Positions 1 through 7,559 of a DNA stretch of 8,572 nt are shown one piece after another. Made by a program: the position numbers and the translations under genes. The notes below the pieces were generated by a model. The model was not told the origin of the DNA, ran no database searches, and saw only the letters and a program-made list of their open reading frames with translations. This stretch comes from an uncultured Collinsella sp. (lineage in GTDB: Bacteria; Actinomycetota; Coriobacteriia; Coriobacteriales; Coriobacteriaceae), in contig UQKY01000063.1 in assembly GCA_900541785.1 (NCBI GenBank), positions 1-8,572 on the forward strand, read 5' to 3'. Position 1 is the first letter of the stretch, and the number at the start of each line of letters is the position of its first letter.

Positions 1-62
1 TCAAGTCGTCCTCGCAGACGCTCAAGCAGGAATACCTCGATACATACGAGGGAGGTGAATGA
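1..62 (+). CDS. C-terminal end of an unidentified upstream gene (partial)
   Basis: Reading from base 3, this stretch is an open frame of 19 codons ending in TGA at 60-62 (C-terminal residues ...TLKQEYLDTYEGGE). It is preferred over the other frames because most of its codons end in G or C, as in the rest of the window. The competing frame that stops at 56-58 needs several ATA, CGA and AGG codons. The stop lies 1 nt before the next ATG, and the last codons contain that gene's Shine-Dalgarno sequence, so the two would be co-transcribed and probably translationally coupled. Too little protein is visible to name a family. The Lys/Glu-rich helical end would suit a small regulator, but that is only a guess. 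Confidence 0.4.
   Translation, partial: KSSSQTLKQEYLDTYEGGE
51..58 (+). promoter_or_regulatory. ribosome binding site deciding the ATG-64 start
   Basis: GGAGGTGA is a near-perfect complement of the 16S 3' end and is spaced correctly for the ATG at 64. It overlaps the upstream in-frame GTG at 55, which rules that start out. Confidence 0.75.
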
Positions 63-63
63 C

Positions 64-408
64 ATGAAACTATTTGAACAGCTGAAGTCCAATGCGTCGC
101 GCATGGCTGTCTACGCCATCCTCGTGGCAACGGCTTTATGCGGAATCGCGGCACCCGTCTATGCGCTCAACGGGGAGAAAGGCGATGTCGAACCCGCGTA
201 CATGGCTTCGACGGTTAAGGACCGGTACAAAGCCTTCTCTGGAGACACGTTTTACGTAGCAGAGTACGACACGACCTACCGTCAGCTTCGCTACAACAAG
301 GGCTACGACTATCTAGGCGCAGAGGCAATCAGCTATACGTCGGGTTGGTACCGCTCCAACTATGGACACATAACCCAGTTCAAGTGTAACTACCGTGTGT
401 ACAACTAA
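64..408 (+). CDS. small secreted tyrosine-rich protein, function unknown
   Basis: A 114-residue protein whose family I do not recognise. The ATG at 64 is chosen over the in-frame GTG at 55 because GGAGG at 51-55 lies 8 nt before the ATG, and the GTG overlaps that site. The N-terminus looks like a Sec signal peptide: lysines and an arginine in residues 1-13, a hydrophobic core at about 15-30, and a likely signal peptidase I cut after VYA at residue 34. The predicted mature chain of 80 residues has 13 tyrosines, one tryptophan and a single cysteine near the C-terminus, so no internal disulfide is possible. Its size and export signal would fit a bacteriocin-like or other small secreted peptide, but I see no family motif. 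It follows the preceding frame by 1 nt and is closed by a strong terminator. Confidence is high that it is a gene and low on its role. Confidence 0.72.
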   Translation: MKLFEQLKSNASRMAVYAILVATALCGIAAPVYALNGEKGDVEPAYMASTVKDRYKAFSGDTFYVAEYDTTYRQLRYNKGYDYLGAEAISYTSGWYRSNYGHITQFKCNYRVYN

Positions 409-422
409 AGCAACCGGCCGGG

Positions 423-458
423 ACGAGGGGTGACGCAAAAGCGTCGCCCCTCGTTTTT
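423..458 (+). terminator. intrinsic terminator after the small secreted protein gene
   Basis: Bases 424-436 pair with 441-453: 13 bp with one G-T wobble at 431/446. The loop is AAAA, A423-T454 extends the stem, and a T run covers 454-458. The hairpin starts 15 nt after the stop codon at 408 and is a textbook Rho-independent terminator. Confidence 0.93.
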
Positions 459-467
459 AACCATGTC

Positions 468-486
468 AACTGAACCTAGTTCAGTT
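468..486. repeat. perfect 8-bp inverted repeat, operator-like
   Basis: AACTGAACCTAGTTCAGTT has two perfect 8-bp arms separated by CTA. This symmetry and size suit a dimeric repressor site such as TetR, MarR or GntR types use. It lies about 30 nt after a terminator, with no gene start nearby. The GAAC-N3-GTTC spacing does not match the GAAC-N4-GTTC form of Gram-positive LexA boxes. The function is inferred only. Confidence 0.45.
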
Positions 487-549
487 TGGTTGATTTCCGA
501 TCTCAGCCGAACACATTGAGCGGAAAGGCCGTTCCCGCAGTCAGTCGAA

Positions 550-589
550 CGTCCCCGGGGCCCTTCTCAGGCCCCGGGGACGGCATTTT
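550..589 (+). terminator. orphan GC-rich hairpin, terminator-like
   Basis: Bases 550-562 pair perfectly with 570-582 (13 bp, nearly all G-C) around a 7-nt loop CTTCTCA. Four Ts follow at 586-589 after a three-base gap. The upstream gene already has a strong terminator at 423-458, so no visible gene needs this one. It could end a short untranslated transcript starting near 470-500, be a backup terminator, or protect an RNA end. The opposite strand has no T run after the stem. Confidence 0.5.
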
Positions 590-662
590 CCCAGTTGAAG
601 GAACGGTGGAGATGTGTTTCGATGGGTCAGATTCGTGTCGTTCCGAAAAGACCGTGAACCTT

Positions 663-691
663 TTGTGGGACACGCGGCGCCGTGGTACCAT
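663..691 (+). promoter_or_regulatory. sigma-70-type promoter of rpmE
   Basis: TTGTGG (663-668) and TACCAT (686-691) are separated by exactly 17 bp. Each hexamer matches the consensus at four of six positions, including the key TTG and TA...AT bases. Transcription would start near 698, giving a leader of about 78 nt before rpmE. Confidence 0.7.
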
Positions 692-697
692 AGCCGA

Positions 698-775
698 GTT
701 TGTTGTCTTGGTCGGAAACCAAGACGCCTTATGCGCTGATCGGTAACCAGCGCCTGACCAATAAGGAGTCCTACC
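698..775 (+). promoter_or_regulatory. structured rpmE mRNA leader with two matching hairpins
   Basis: The leader carries two 21-nt hairpins, 705-725 and 733-753, separated by 7 nt. The first has an 8-bp stem with a CGGAA loop. The second has a 6-bp stem, then an A-C mismatch and a T-A pair closing a CGGTA loop. They agree at 13 of 21 positions, chiefly around the loop (TCGG-AACCA). The lower stem bases differ but remain paired. Autoregulatory leaders are common for ribosomal protein genes, and L31 leader classes, including one from Coriobacteria, have been proposed from comparative work (from memory, not checked here). An alternative pairing, 708-713 with 756-761, would end 1 nt before the Shine-Dalgarno sequence. 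Confidence 0.6.
763..768 (+). promoter_or_regulatory. ribosome binding site of rpmE
   Basis: AAGGAG lies 7 nt before the ATG at 776 and supports that start. It directly follows the GACCAA segment (756-761), which could pair with the first leader hairpin. Confidence 0.85.
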
Positions 776-1201
776 ATGAAGCAGGGTATCCATCCCCAGT
801 ATGTCGAGTGCACGGTGACGTGCTCCTGCGGCAACACCTTCAAGACGCACGCTACCGTGTCCGAGATGAAGGTCGAGCTTTGCAACGAGTGCCACCCGTT
901 CTACACCGGCCAGCAGAAGTTCGTCGACACCGGTGGACGCGTCCAGCGCTTCGCCGACAAGTTCGGTGGCGCCGCTGCCGCCCAGCTCAAGAAGGCTGAG
1001 GAGGCTAAGGCCGCCAAGGCCGCCAAGGCTGCTGAGGCCGAGGCCGCTCGCAAGGCCGCCGCTGAGGCTAAGGCTGCCGAGAAGGCTAAGCGTGCCGCTA
1101 AGTTCGCCGAGGAGGCTGCCAAGCAGGCTGCCGAGGCTCCCGCAGAGGCTCCCGTCGAGGAAGCCGCTGCCGAGGCCGAGACCACCGAGGCTGCTGAGTA
1201 A
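776..1201 (+). CDS. rpmE: ribosomal protein L31, zinc-binding type, with long Ala/Lys/Glu tail
   Basis: L31 of the large ribosomal subunit, which in E. coli forms part of the bridge between the subunits near the central protuberance. Residues 1-65 form a complete L31: an IHP.Y start, then C16 and C18 (CSCG) and C36 and C39 (CNECHPFYTG). These four cysteines are the zinc ligands of the C+ type. The conserved GGRV.RF block is at 53-59. Typical L31 proteins have about 65-90 residues; this one has 141. Residues 66-141 are half alanine (38 of 76). They are lysine-rich up to about residue 116, while the last 25 residues contain eight glutamates and no basic residue. The tail probably forms a long helix or a disordered extension. 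The gene stands alone with its own promoter, structured leader and terminator. The identity is certain; the role of the tail is unknown. Confidence 0.96.
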   Translation: MKQGIHPQYVECTVTCSCGNTFKTHATVSEMKVELCNECHPFYTGQQKFVDTGGRVQRFADKFGGAAAAQLKKAEEAKAAKAAKAAEAEAARKAAAEAKAAEKAKRAAKFAEEAAKQAAEAPAEAPVEEAAAEAETTEAAE

Positions 1202-1235
1202 ATAGCTCGCCGAGCAAACACTCGCATTCATGGCT

Positions 1236-1278
1236 AAAGGGCCGCGTATCCATCTGGGTGCGCGGCCCTTTTCTTTTT
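1236..1278 (+). terminator. intrinsic terminator of rpmE
   Basis: GGGCCGCG (1239-1246) pairs with CGCGGCCC (1261-1268). The stem extends inward by five pairs including wobbles (1247-1251 with 1256-1260) to an ATCT loop, and outward by three A-T pairs. A T-rich tail TTTTCTTTTT follows at 1269-1278. Confidence 0.93.
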
Positions 1279-1287
1279 GATTAGTGC

Positions 1288-1303
1288 AAACTAACCTGTC
1301 CCC
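1288..1303. repeat. interspersed-type repeat, copy 1
   Basis: AAACTAACCTGTCCCC matches the copy at 1352-1367 at 15 of 16 bases, with an exact shared core of TAACCTGTCCCC. TGGCA follows shortly after both copies. From memory, GGGGACAGGTT-type motifs recur between genes in gut Actinobacteria and may belong to REP-like elements; this is not verified. Confidence 0.5.
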
Positions 1304-1351
1304 ATGGCATCAAATGGCGGAGAGGCGGCGTTTGCCCAGATAAACCCTCCA

Positions 1352-1379
1352 AAATTAACCTGTCCCCTTTTGGCAGGTT
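1352..1379. repeat. interspersed-type repeat, copy 2, with hairpin potential
   Basis: AAATTAACCTGTCCCC (1352-1367) repeats copy 1 exactly 64 bp downstream. In this copy AACCTG (1357-1362) can pair with CAGGTT (1374-1379), with CC/GG inside, giving a small imperfect hairpin such as REP units form. No transposase or RAYT gene lies in the window. Confidence 0.5.
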
Positions 1380-1398
1380 GGTCGTAGTTATTACGTGG

Positions 1399-1414
1399 CG
1401 GTCGAGGTCGACCG
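1399..1414. repeat. 16-bp dyad upstream of the secA -10 element
   Basis: CGGTCGA (1399-1405) and TCGACCG (1408-1414) are perfect inverted arms around GG. The dyad lies 27 bp upstream of the -10 element, a position suited to a regulator site. It could be chance in GC-rich DNA. Confidence 0.3.
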
Positions 1415-1441
1415 TATAGGCCGCGCCTTGTTTGGCTAAAG

Positions 1442-1447
1442 TACAAT
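1442..1447 (+). promoter_or_regulatory. probable -10 element of the secA-prfB promoter
   Basis: TACAAT matches the TATAAT consensus at five of six positions, 62 nt before the secA start. The -35 window (about 1418-1425, AGGCCGCG) is poor and there is no TG extension, so an activator or an alternative sigma factor is possible. Confidence 0.5.
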
Positions 1448-1496
1448 CATCTGTGTTTAACTCGCCCTCAGCTGCACGGCGTGGGCGATGGCCAAA

Positions 1497-1501
1497 AAGG
1501 A
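1497..1501 (+). promoter_or_regulatory. ribosome binding site deciding the secA start
   Basis: AAGGA lies 7 nt before the ATG at 1509. The in-frame ATG at 1488 has only a weak GGGCG sequence upstream. The 1509 start also gives the usual SecA N-terminus (a short hydrophobic MGFMSKLL lead). Confidence 0.6.
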
Positions 1502-1508
1502 AAACCAC

Positions 1509-4315
<2,807 letters not shown>

Positions 4316-4316
<1 letters not shown>

Positions 4317-5464
4317 TGGCTGAGGCTTTAGAGGTAACGCCCGCCGAGCTGGACGCGTTCGCGGACCGGCTCGGCGAGGTCGAGTCGTATCTCCATTTGG
4401 ACGAAAAGCGCACGCGCGTGACCGAGCTCGAGGCCAAAAGTGTTGCCCCTGGCTTTTGGGATGACGCCGACGCCGCCCGTGCCACCATGGAGGAGATCGC
4501 GCGTACCAAGGAAGATATCGCTGCCGTGGACACCGCGCGCGGCGAGCTTTTCGATGCCCGCGCCGCGCTGGAGCTTGCCGAGGAGATGGGGGATGACCCC
4601 GACGCCGCCACCCTTCGCGAGGAGGCTGCAGCCACGGCTGAGCGCCTGGCCCGTGCCATCGATGAGCTTGAGCTTTCGAACTGGTTTACCGGTGAGTTCG
4701 ATCACGGCGATGCCATTGTGACCATCAAGCCCGGACAGGGTGGTCTGGAGGCCCAGGACTGGACCTTCATGCTCTTTAAGATGTACATGAAGTACTGCCA
4801 GCGTCGCGGCTGGAAGGTCACCATCAACGACTGTCCCGCGGCCGAGGTCATCGGCATTGACCGCGCGACATTTACCGTCGAGGGCAAGGACGCATTTGGC
4901 ATGCTGCGCGCCGAGGCCGGCGTCCACCGCTTGGTTCGCATTAGCCCCACCGACGACAAGAAGCGCCGCCAGACCACGTTTGCCGGCGTCGAGGTCATCC
5001 CCGTGCTACCCGATGATATCGACATCGAGATCAGTCCCGATGACATCCGCGTGGACGTGTACCACGCGAGCGGCCCGGGCGGTCAGGGCGTCAACACCAC
5101 CGACTCCGCCGTGCGCGTGACGCATTTCCCCAGCGGCATTGTGGTCACCTGCCAAAACGAGCGCAGCCAGATCCAGAACAAGGCCGCGTGCATGCAGATC
5201 CTCAAGGCTCGCCTGTACGAGATTGAGCTCGAGAAGCGTGCCGAGGCCCTGGATGAGATCCGCGGACCCAAGACCACGATTGGTTTTGGCAACCAGATTC
5301 GCAGCTACGTGCTCTACCCGTACCAGATGGTCAAGGACCTACGCACGGGCGTGGAGACCAGCAATGTCGAGGCCGTTCTTGACGATGGCGACCTGGACCC
5401 GTTTGTTATTGGCTACCATCGCTGGGCCACCGGCAACGCCGATGCAGAAGGCTCGGAGGTCTAA
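4316..5464 (+). CDS. prfB: peptide chain release factor 2 (RF2)
   Basis: RF2 reads UGA and UAA stop codons in the ribosomal A site and triggers peptide release. The 382-residue protein has the helical PCRF domain up to about residue 200 and the codon-reading domain. The catalytic GGQ loop (SGPGGQGVN, Q257) carries the glutamine that PrmC normally methylates. The conserved YPYQMVKDLRTG..T segment is near 334-348. Two codon-reading positions are notable. The RF2 tripeptide, SPF in most bacteria, reads SPT (210-212), and the histidine of the R.HTS block is Q219. To my knowledge glutamine there is usual in actinobacterial RF2, but threonine is not. The frame is open from the start, so the UGA-dependent +1 frameshift used by many prfB genes is absent. 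It overlaps secA by one base (TAATG) and has no independent ribosome binding site of note, so translation is probably coupled. Confidence 0.97.
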
Positions 5465-5528
5465 AACATCGGGCAGTTTCAAGCCGATGCTAAGCCCAAC
5501 GGTTGGACGGGTTTGTATCCAGAATAAA

Positions 5529-5540
5529 CCCTGCGCAGGG
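5529..5540. repeat. 12-bp perfect palindrome between prfB and the YitT gene
   Basis: CCCTGCGCAGGG is self-complementary. With the flanking AAACC (5526-5530) and GGTTT (5543-5547) followed by TTG, it might act as a weak prfB terminator, but the pairing is imperfect. It could equally be a protein-binding site beside the -10 element at 5564. Confidence 0.3.
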
Positions 5541-5563
5541 GTGGTTTTTGTCCGGCGAATCGG

Positions 5564-5569
5564 TAGAAT
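5564..5569 (+). promoter_or_regulatory. possible -10 element for the YitT-family gene
   Basis: TAGAAT matches TATAAT at five of six positions. The best -35 candidate, TGGTTT (5542-5547, spacer 16), is poor. If used, transcription would start near 5576, ahead of the terminator at 5589-5617. Confidence 0.4.
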
Positions 5570-5588
5570 CGAATACAAGAAGAAGTTC

Positions 5589-5617
5589 AAAGCGCATCCG
5601 TTTGGGTGCGCTTTTTT
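5589..5617 (+). terminator. intrinsic terminator after prfB, immediately before the YitT start
   Basis: AAAGCGCATCC (5589-5599) pairs with GGGTGCGCTTT (5604-5614) over 11 bp with one T-G wobble around a GTTT loop. The T run covers 5612-5617. It would end the secA-prfB transcript. The Shine-Dalgarno sequence of the next gene starts only 3 nt after the T run, leaving no room for a promoter in between, so it may also act on the YitT transcript. Confidence 0.85.
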
Positions 5618-5629
5618 GAGGGAGGCAGC

Positions 5630-6520
5630 ATGGCATATCGTCTGGACATCAAGCGCATTCTTTCGATGAACTTCTTTCACGACCTGCCCCAGATCATGTT
5701 GGGGTGCGCTCTGGCCGCCATCGCGACCGACTTGTTTTTGATTCCCAACGGTCTTGCCGCCGGTGGCGTTACGGGCCTTGCCACCATTATCCAGGCGGTC
5801 GGCGCGGCGCGCGGCCTATCGCTTCCCGTTGGTATTCAGACGATCGTGATGAACGCCTTGTTGCTGCTGGTCGTTATGCGCGAGGGCGGCATGTTCTACG
5901 TGGTGCAGACCGCGACGGGCTTTGTGCTGCTGGGCTTCTTTACCGATCTGTTCGCCCCGTTTGTAGCACCTCTGGCGGATGCGGACCTGATGCTCCCTGC
6001 CATGTGGGGCGGCATTATTACGGGCATCGGTTACGGCATGGTGTTGCGCGCTGGCGCCAACACCGGCGGCTCGGACACGATTGGCCAAATCATCTCGCGT
6101 AATACCTCACTGCCCGTGGGCTCGACCGTCATGGCGATCGATGTTGCCGTATGCGCGCTGTCGGCTCCGGTCTTTTCAATCGAAAACGCACTGTATGCAG
6201 GCCTTTCGATGGTCATTAGCGGCTACGTGATCGATGCCGTGGTCGATGGCGGCAACAAACGCCGTATGGTACTCATCATCTCGGACAAGTTCCCTGATAT
6301 CGCTGCCGATATCATGTATGGCCTGGGTCGTGGTTGTACCAAGTTTAAGGCGACTGGCATGTATTCGGGTGCCGAGAAGCCGGTGATTATGGTCATCGTG
6401 AGCCGTCGAGAGCTCAATACCCTCAAGACGATCGTGCGCGAGCGCGATCCTCATGCCATCGTGACGGTTGCCGACGTTACGGAAGCCTTCGGCGAGGGAT
6501 TCAAGGACATTAGCGCGTAG
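5630..6520 (+). CDS. YitT-family multi-pass membrane protein (DUF161 + DUF2179)
   Basis: A 296-residue integral membrane protein of the YitT family, which is widespread and of unknown, possibly transport, function. The ATG at 5630 follows GGAGG (5621-5625). The in-frame GTG at 5606 lies inside the terminator stem and is rejected. Hydrophobic segments lie at about 20-38, 45-60, 68-85, 92-112, 122-140, 165-182 and 187-204. The family signatures are NGLAAGGVTGLA (40-51) and GANTGGSDTI (142-151). The cytoplasmic C-terminal domain (about 212-292) is DUF2179: GLGRG.T, then an arginine-rich RREL, DPHA and GEGF. DUF2179 has a small ferredoxin-like fold often suggested to bind a ligand. It sits alone between prfB and the transketolase genes, and no strong terminator follows it. 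The family assignment is firm, but the substrate cannot be told from the sequence. Confidence 0.9.
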   Translation: MAYRLDIKRILSMNFFHDLPQIMLGCALAAIATDLFLIPNGLAAGGVTGLATIIQAVGAARGLSLPVGIQTIVMNALLLLVVMREGGMFYVVQTATGFVLLGFFTDLFAPFVAPLADADLMLPAMWGGIITGIGYGMVLRAGANTGGSDTIGQIISRNTSLPVGSTVMAIDVAVCALSAPVFSIENALYAGLSMVISGYVIDAVVDGGNKRRMVLIISDKFPDIAADIMYGLGRGCTKFKATGMYSGAEKPVIMVIVSRRELNTLKTIVRERDPHAIVTVADVTEAFGEGFKDISA

Positions 6521-6727
6521 GGTCGACCGCGTTCCATCCAAAAGACGTTCACATTGATAAACCGTTTCATCAGCGGTTCTGCCTGCTAAATTGTTCAAAT
6601 AATGATAAAAACTCTGGTAAAGCCATCAGTTTCCAGCATAATGAATGACGTACGTGCATTGCGGCTGTGTTGGGATTACCTTCGGTGCCGTGCGCATTTT
6701 GTCTAATGAGGATGAAAGGAAGGCACA
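6521..6727. other. intergenic region with the transketolase promoter
   Basis: No gene fits here. The region is AT-richer than its neighbours. It has a weak 5-bp stem (6560-6564 with 6574-6578) without a T run, so no convincing terminator follows the YitT gene. It also holds a promoter candidate at 6614-6642. Confidence 0.6.
6614..6642 (+). promoter_or_regulatory. candidate promoter of the split transketolase operon
   Basis: CTGGTA (6614-6619) and CATAAT (6637-6642) are separated by 17 bp. The -10 element matches at five of six positions and the -35 at three of six. Transcription would start near 6649, giving a leader of about 80 nt. Read-through from the YitT gene remains possible. Confidence 0.45.
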
Positions 6728-7558
6728 ATGAGCGACGAAGAGCTCAAAAAGGTTGCCAACGAGGTAAGGAAGGGCATCGTCACCGGAGTGCACGCTGCCA
6801 AGTCCGGCCATCCGGGCGGTTCGCTCGGCGCTGCCGACATCATGACCTATCTGTACTTTGAGGAAATGAACGTCGACCCGGCCGATCCCCGCAAGGCCGA
6901 CCGCGATCGCTTTGTGCTCTCCAAGGGCCACTGTGCTCCGGGTCTGTACGCCGTGCTCGCCGAGCGCGGGTTCTTCCCCAAGGAGGACCTCGAGATGCTG
7001 CGTCATATCGGCAGCCACCTGCAGGGCCATCCCAACATGAACGACACCCCGGGCGTCGATATGTCCACCGGCTCGCTGGGCCAGGGCATCTCCGCTGCCG
7101 TGGGCATGGCGGTTGCCGCCAAGCACTGGGGTGATACTTACCGCACGTACGCCCTGCTGGGCGATGGCGAGAGCGAGGAGGGCCAGGTCTGGGAGGCCGC
7201 CATGTTTGCCGGCAACCAGCAGCTCGATAACCTCTGCGTGATCGTCGACCACAACGGCCTGCAGATCGACGGCCCCGTCGAGGAGGTCAACGACCCCATG
7301 CCGCTCGCCGACAAGTTCCGCGCCTTTAAGTTCCACGTGGTGGAGCTTGCCGACGGCAACGATTTCGACCAGATCCGCGCCGCCTTTGCCGAGGCCCGCG
7401 CCACCAAGGGTCAGCCGACCGCCATCATCGCCGAGACCATGAAGGGCAAGGGCGTTTCCTTTATGGAGAACCAGGTTGGTTGGCACGGCAAGGCCCCCAA
7501 CGATGAACAGTTTGAGCAGGCCATGGCAGAGCTCACGGCCGCCGGAGAGGAGCTCTAG
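6728..7558 (+). CDS. tkt: transketolase, N-terminal (pyrophosphate-binding) subunit
   Basis: The 276-residue N-terminal half of a two-protein transketolase, the thiamine diphosphate enzyme that moves two-carbon ketol units between sugar phosphates in the non-oxidative pentose phosphate pathway. AAGGA at 6716-6720 supports the ATG at 6728. Conserved features are H28 in SGHPGGSLG, LSKGHCAPGLY with H68, GHPN at 100-103, and STGSLGQG at 113-120. The thiamine diphosphate/Mg motif runs from GDG (145-147, in GDGESEEGQVWEA) to N176 (VDHNGLQ). The length equals the first domain of full transketolases (about 650 residues), so this is a natural split, not a truncation. The partner gene starts 1 nt after the stop. 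The two products should assemble into an alpha2beta2-type enzyme with active sites between the subunits. The donor and acceptor sugars cannot be told from the sequence. Confidence 0.95.
   Translation: MSDEELKKVANEVRKGIVTGVHAAKSGHPGGSLGAADIMTYLYFEEMNVDPADPRKADRDRFVLSKGHCAPGLYAVLAERGFFPKEDLEMLRHIGSHLQGHPNMNDTPGVDMSTGSLGQGISAAVGMAVAAKHWGDTYRTYALLGDGESEEGQVWEAAMFAGNQQLDNLCVIVDHNGLQIDGPVEEVNDPMPLADKFRAFKFHVVELADGNDFDQIRAAFAEARATKGQPTAIIAETMKGKGVSFMENQVGWHGKAPNDEQFEQAMAELTAAGEEL
7547..7552 (+). promoter_or_regulatory. ribosome binding site of the C-terminal transketolase subunit
   Basis: GAGGAG lies inside the last codons of the upstream gene, 7 nt before the ATG at 7560. This fixes the start there and implies coupled translation. 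Confidence 0.7.
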
Positions 7559-7559
7559 G

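Larger units (their letters stand above)
459..697. other. non-coding region between the terminator and the rpmE transcript start
   Basis: I see no credible gene here. Short open frames on both strands have no good ribosome binding site and cross strong hairpins. The stretch contains a 19-bp dyad (468-486), an orphan GC-rich hairpin (550-582) and the rpmE promoter (663-691). No tRNA-like cloverleaf is visible. Confidence 0.7.
1280..1508. other. non-coding region upstream of secA
   Basis: No supportable gene. It holds two copies of an interspersed-type repeat (1288-1303 and 1352-1367), a small hairpin (1357-1379), a 16-bp dyad (1399-1414) and a strong -10 element (1442-1447). A minus-strand open frame here has no ribosome binding site and simply reads through the repeats. 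Confidence 0.65.

Noticed and set aside
127..145. Possible lipoprotein lipobox around Cys26 of the small secreted protein
   Set aside because: The bases before the cysteine encode T-A-L, lacking Leu at -3 and Gly/Ala/Ser at -1; a VYA signal peptidase I site fits better.
468..486. LexA (SOS) box
   Set aside because: The spacing is GAAC-N3-GTTC; Gram-positive LexA boxes need four bases between the half-sites.
486..746. Plus-strand frame of 86 codons upstream of rpmE
   Set aside because: It has no ribosome binding site and runs through the orphan hairpin, the rpmE promoter and the first leader hairpin.
503..1231. Minus-strand frame covering rpmE and its leader, Ser/Leu/Gly-rich
   Set aside because: It is the reverse reading of the Ala/Lys/Glu tail of L31 and of the leader hairpins. 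The L31 frame is certain.
1281..1508. Minus-strand frame of 75 codons upstream of secA
   Set aside because: It reads through both copies of the repeat, the dyad and the -10 element, with no start signals.
5606..5629. GTG at 5606 as the YitT start
   Set aside because: It lies inside the terminator stem. ATG 5630 has GGAGG upstream and begins where a membrane protein of this family normally does.
7476..7559. N-terminal extension of the transketolase C-subunit from 7476
   Set aside because: The added residues come from an out-of-frame reading of the upstream gene. ATG 7560 has a well-spaced GAGGAG and matches the family start.
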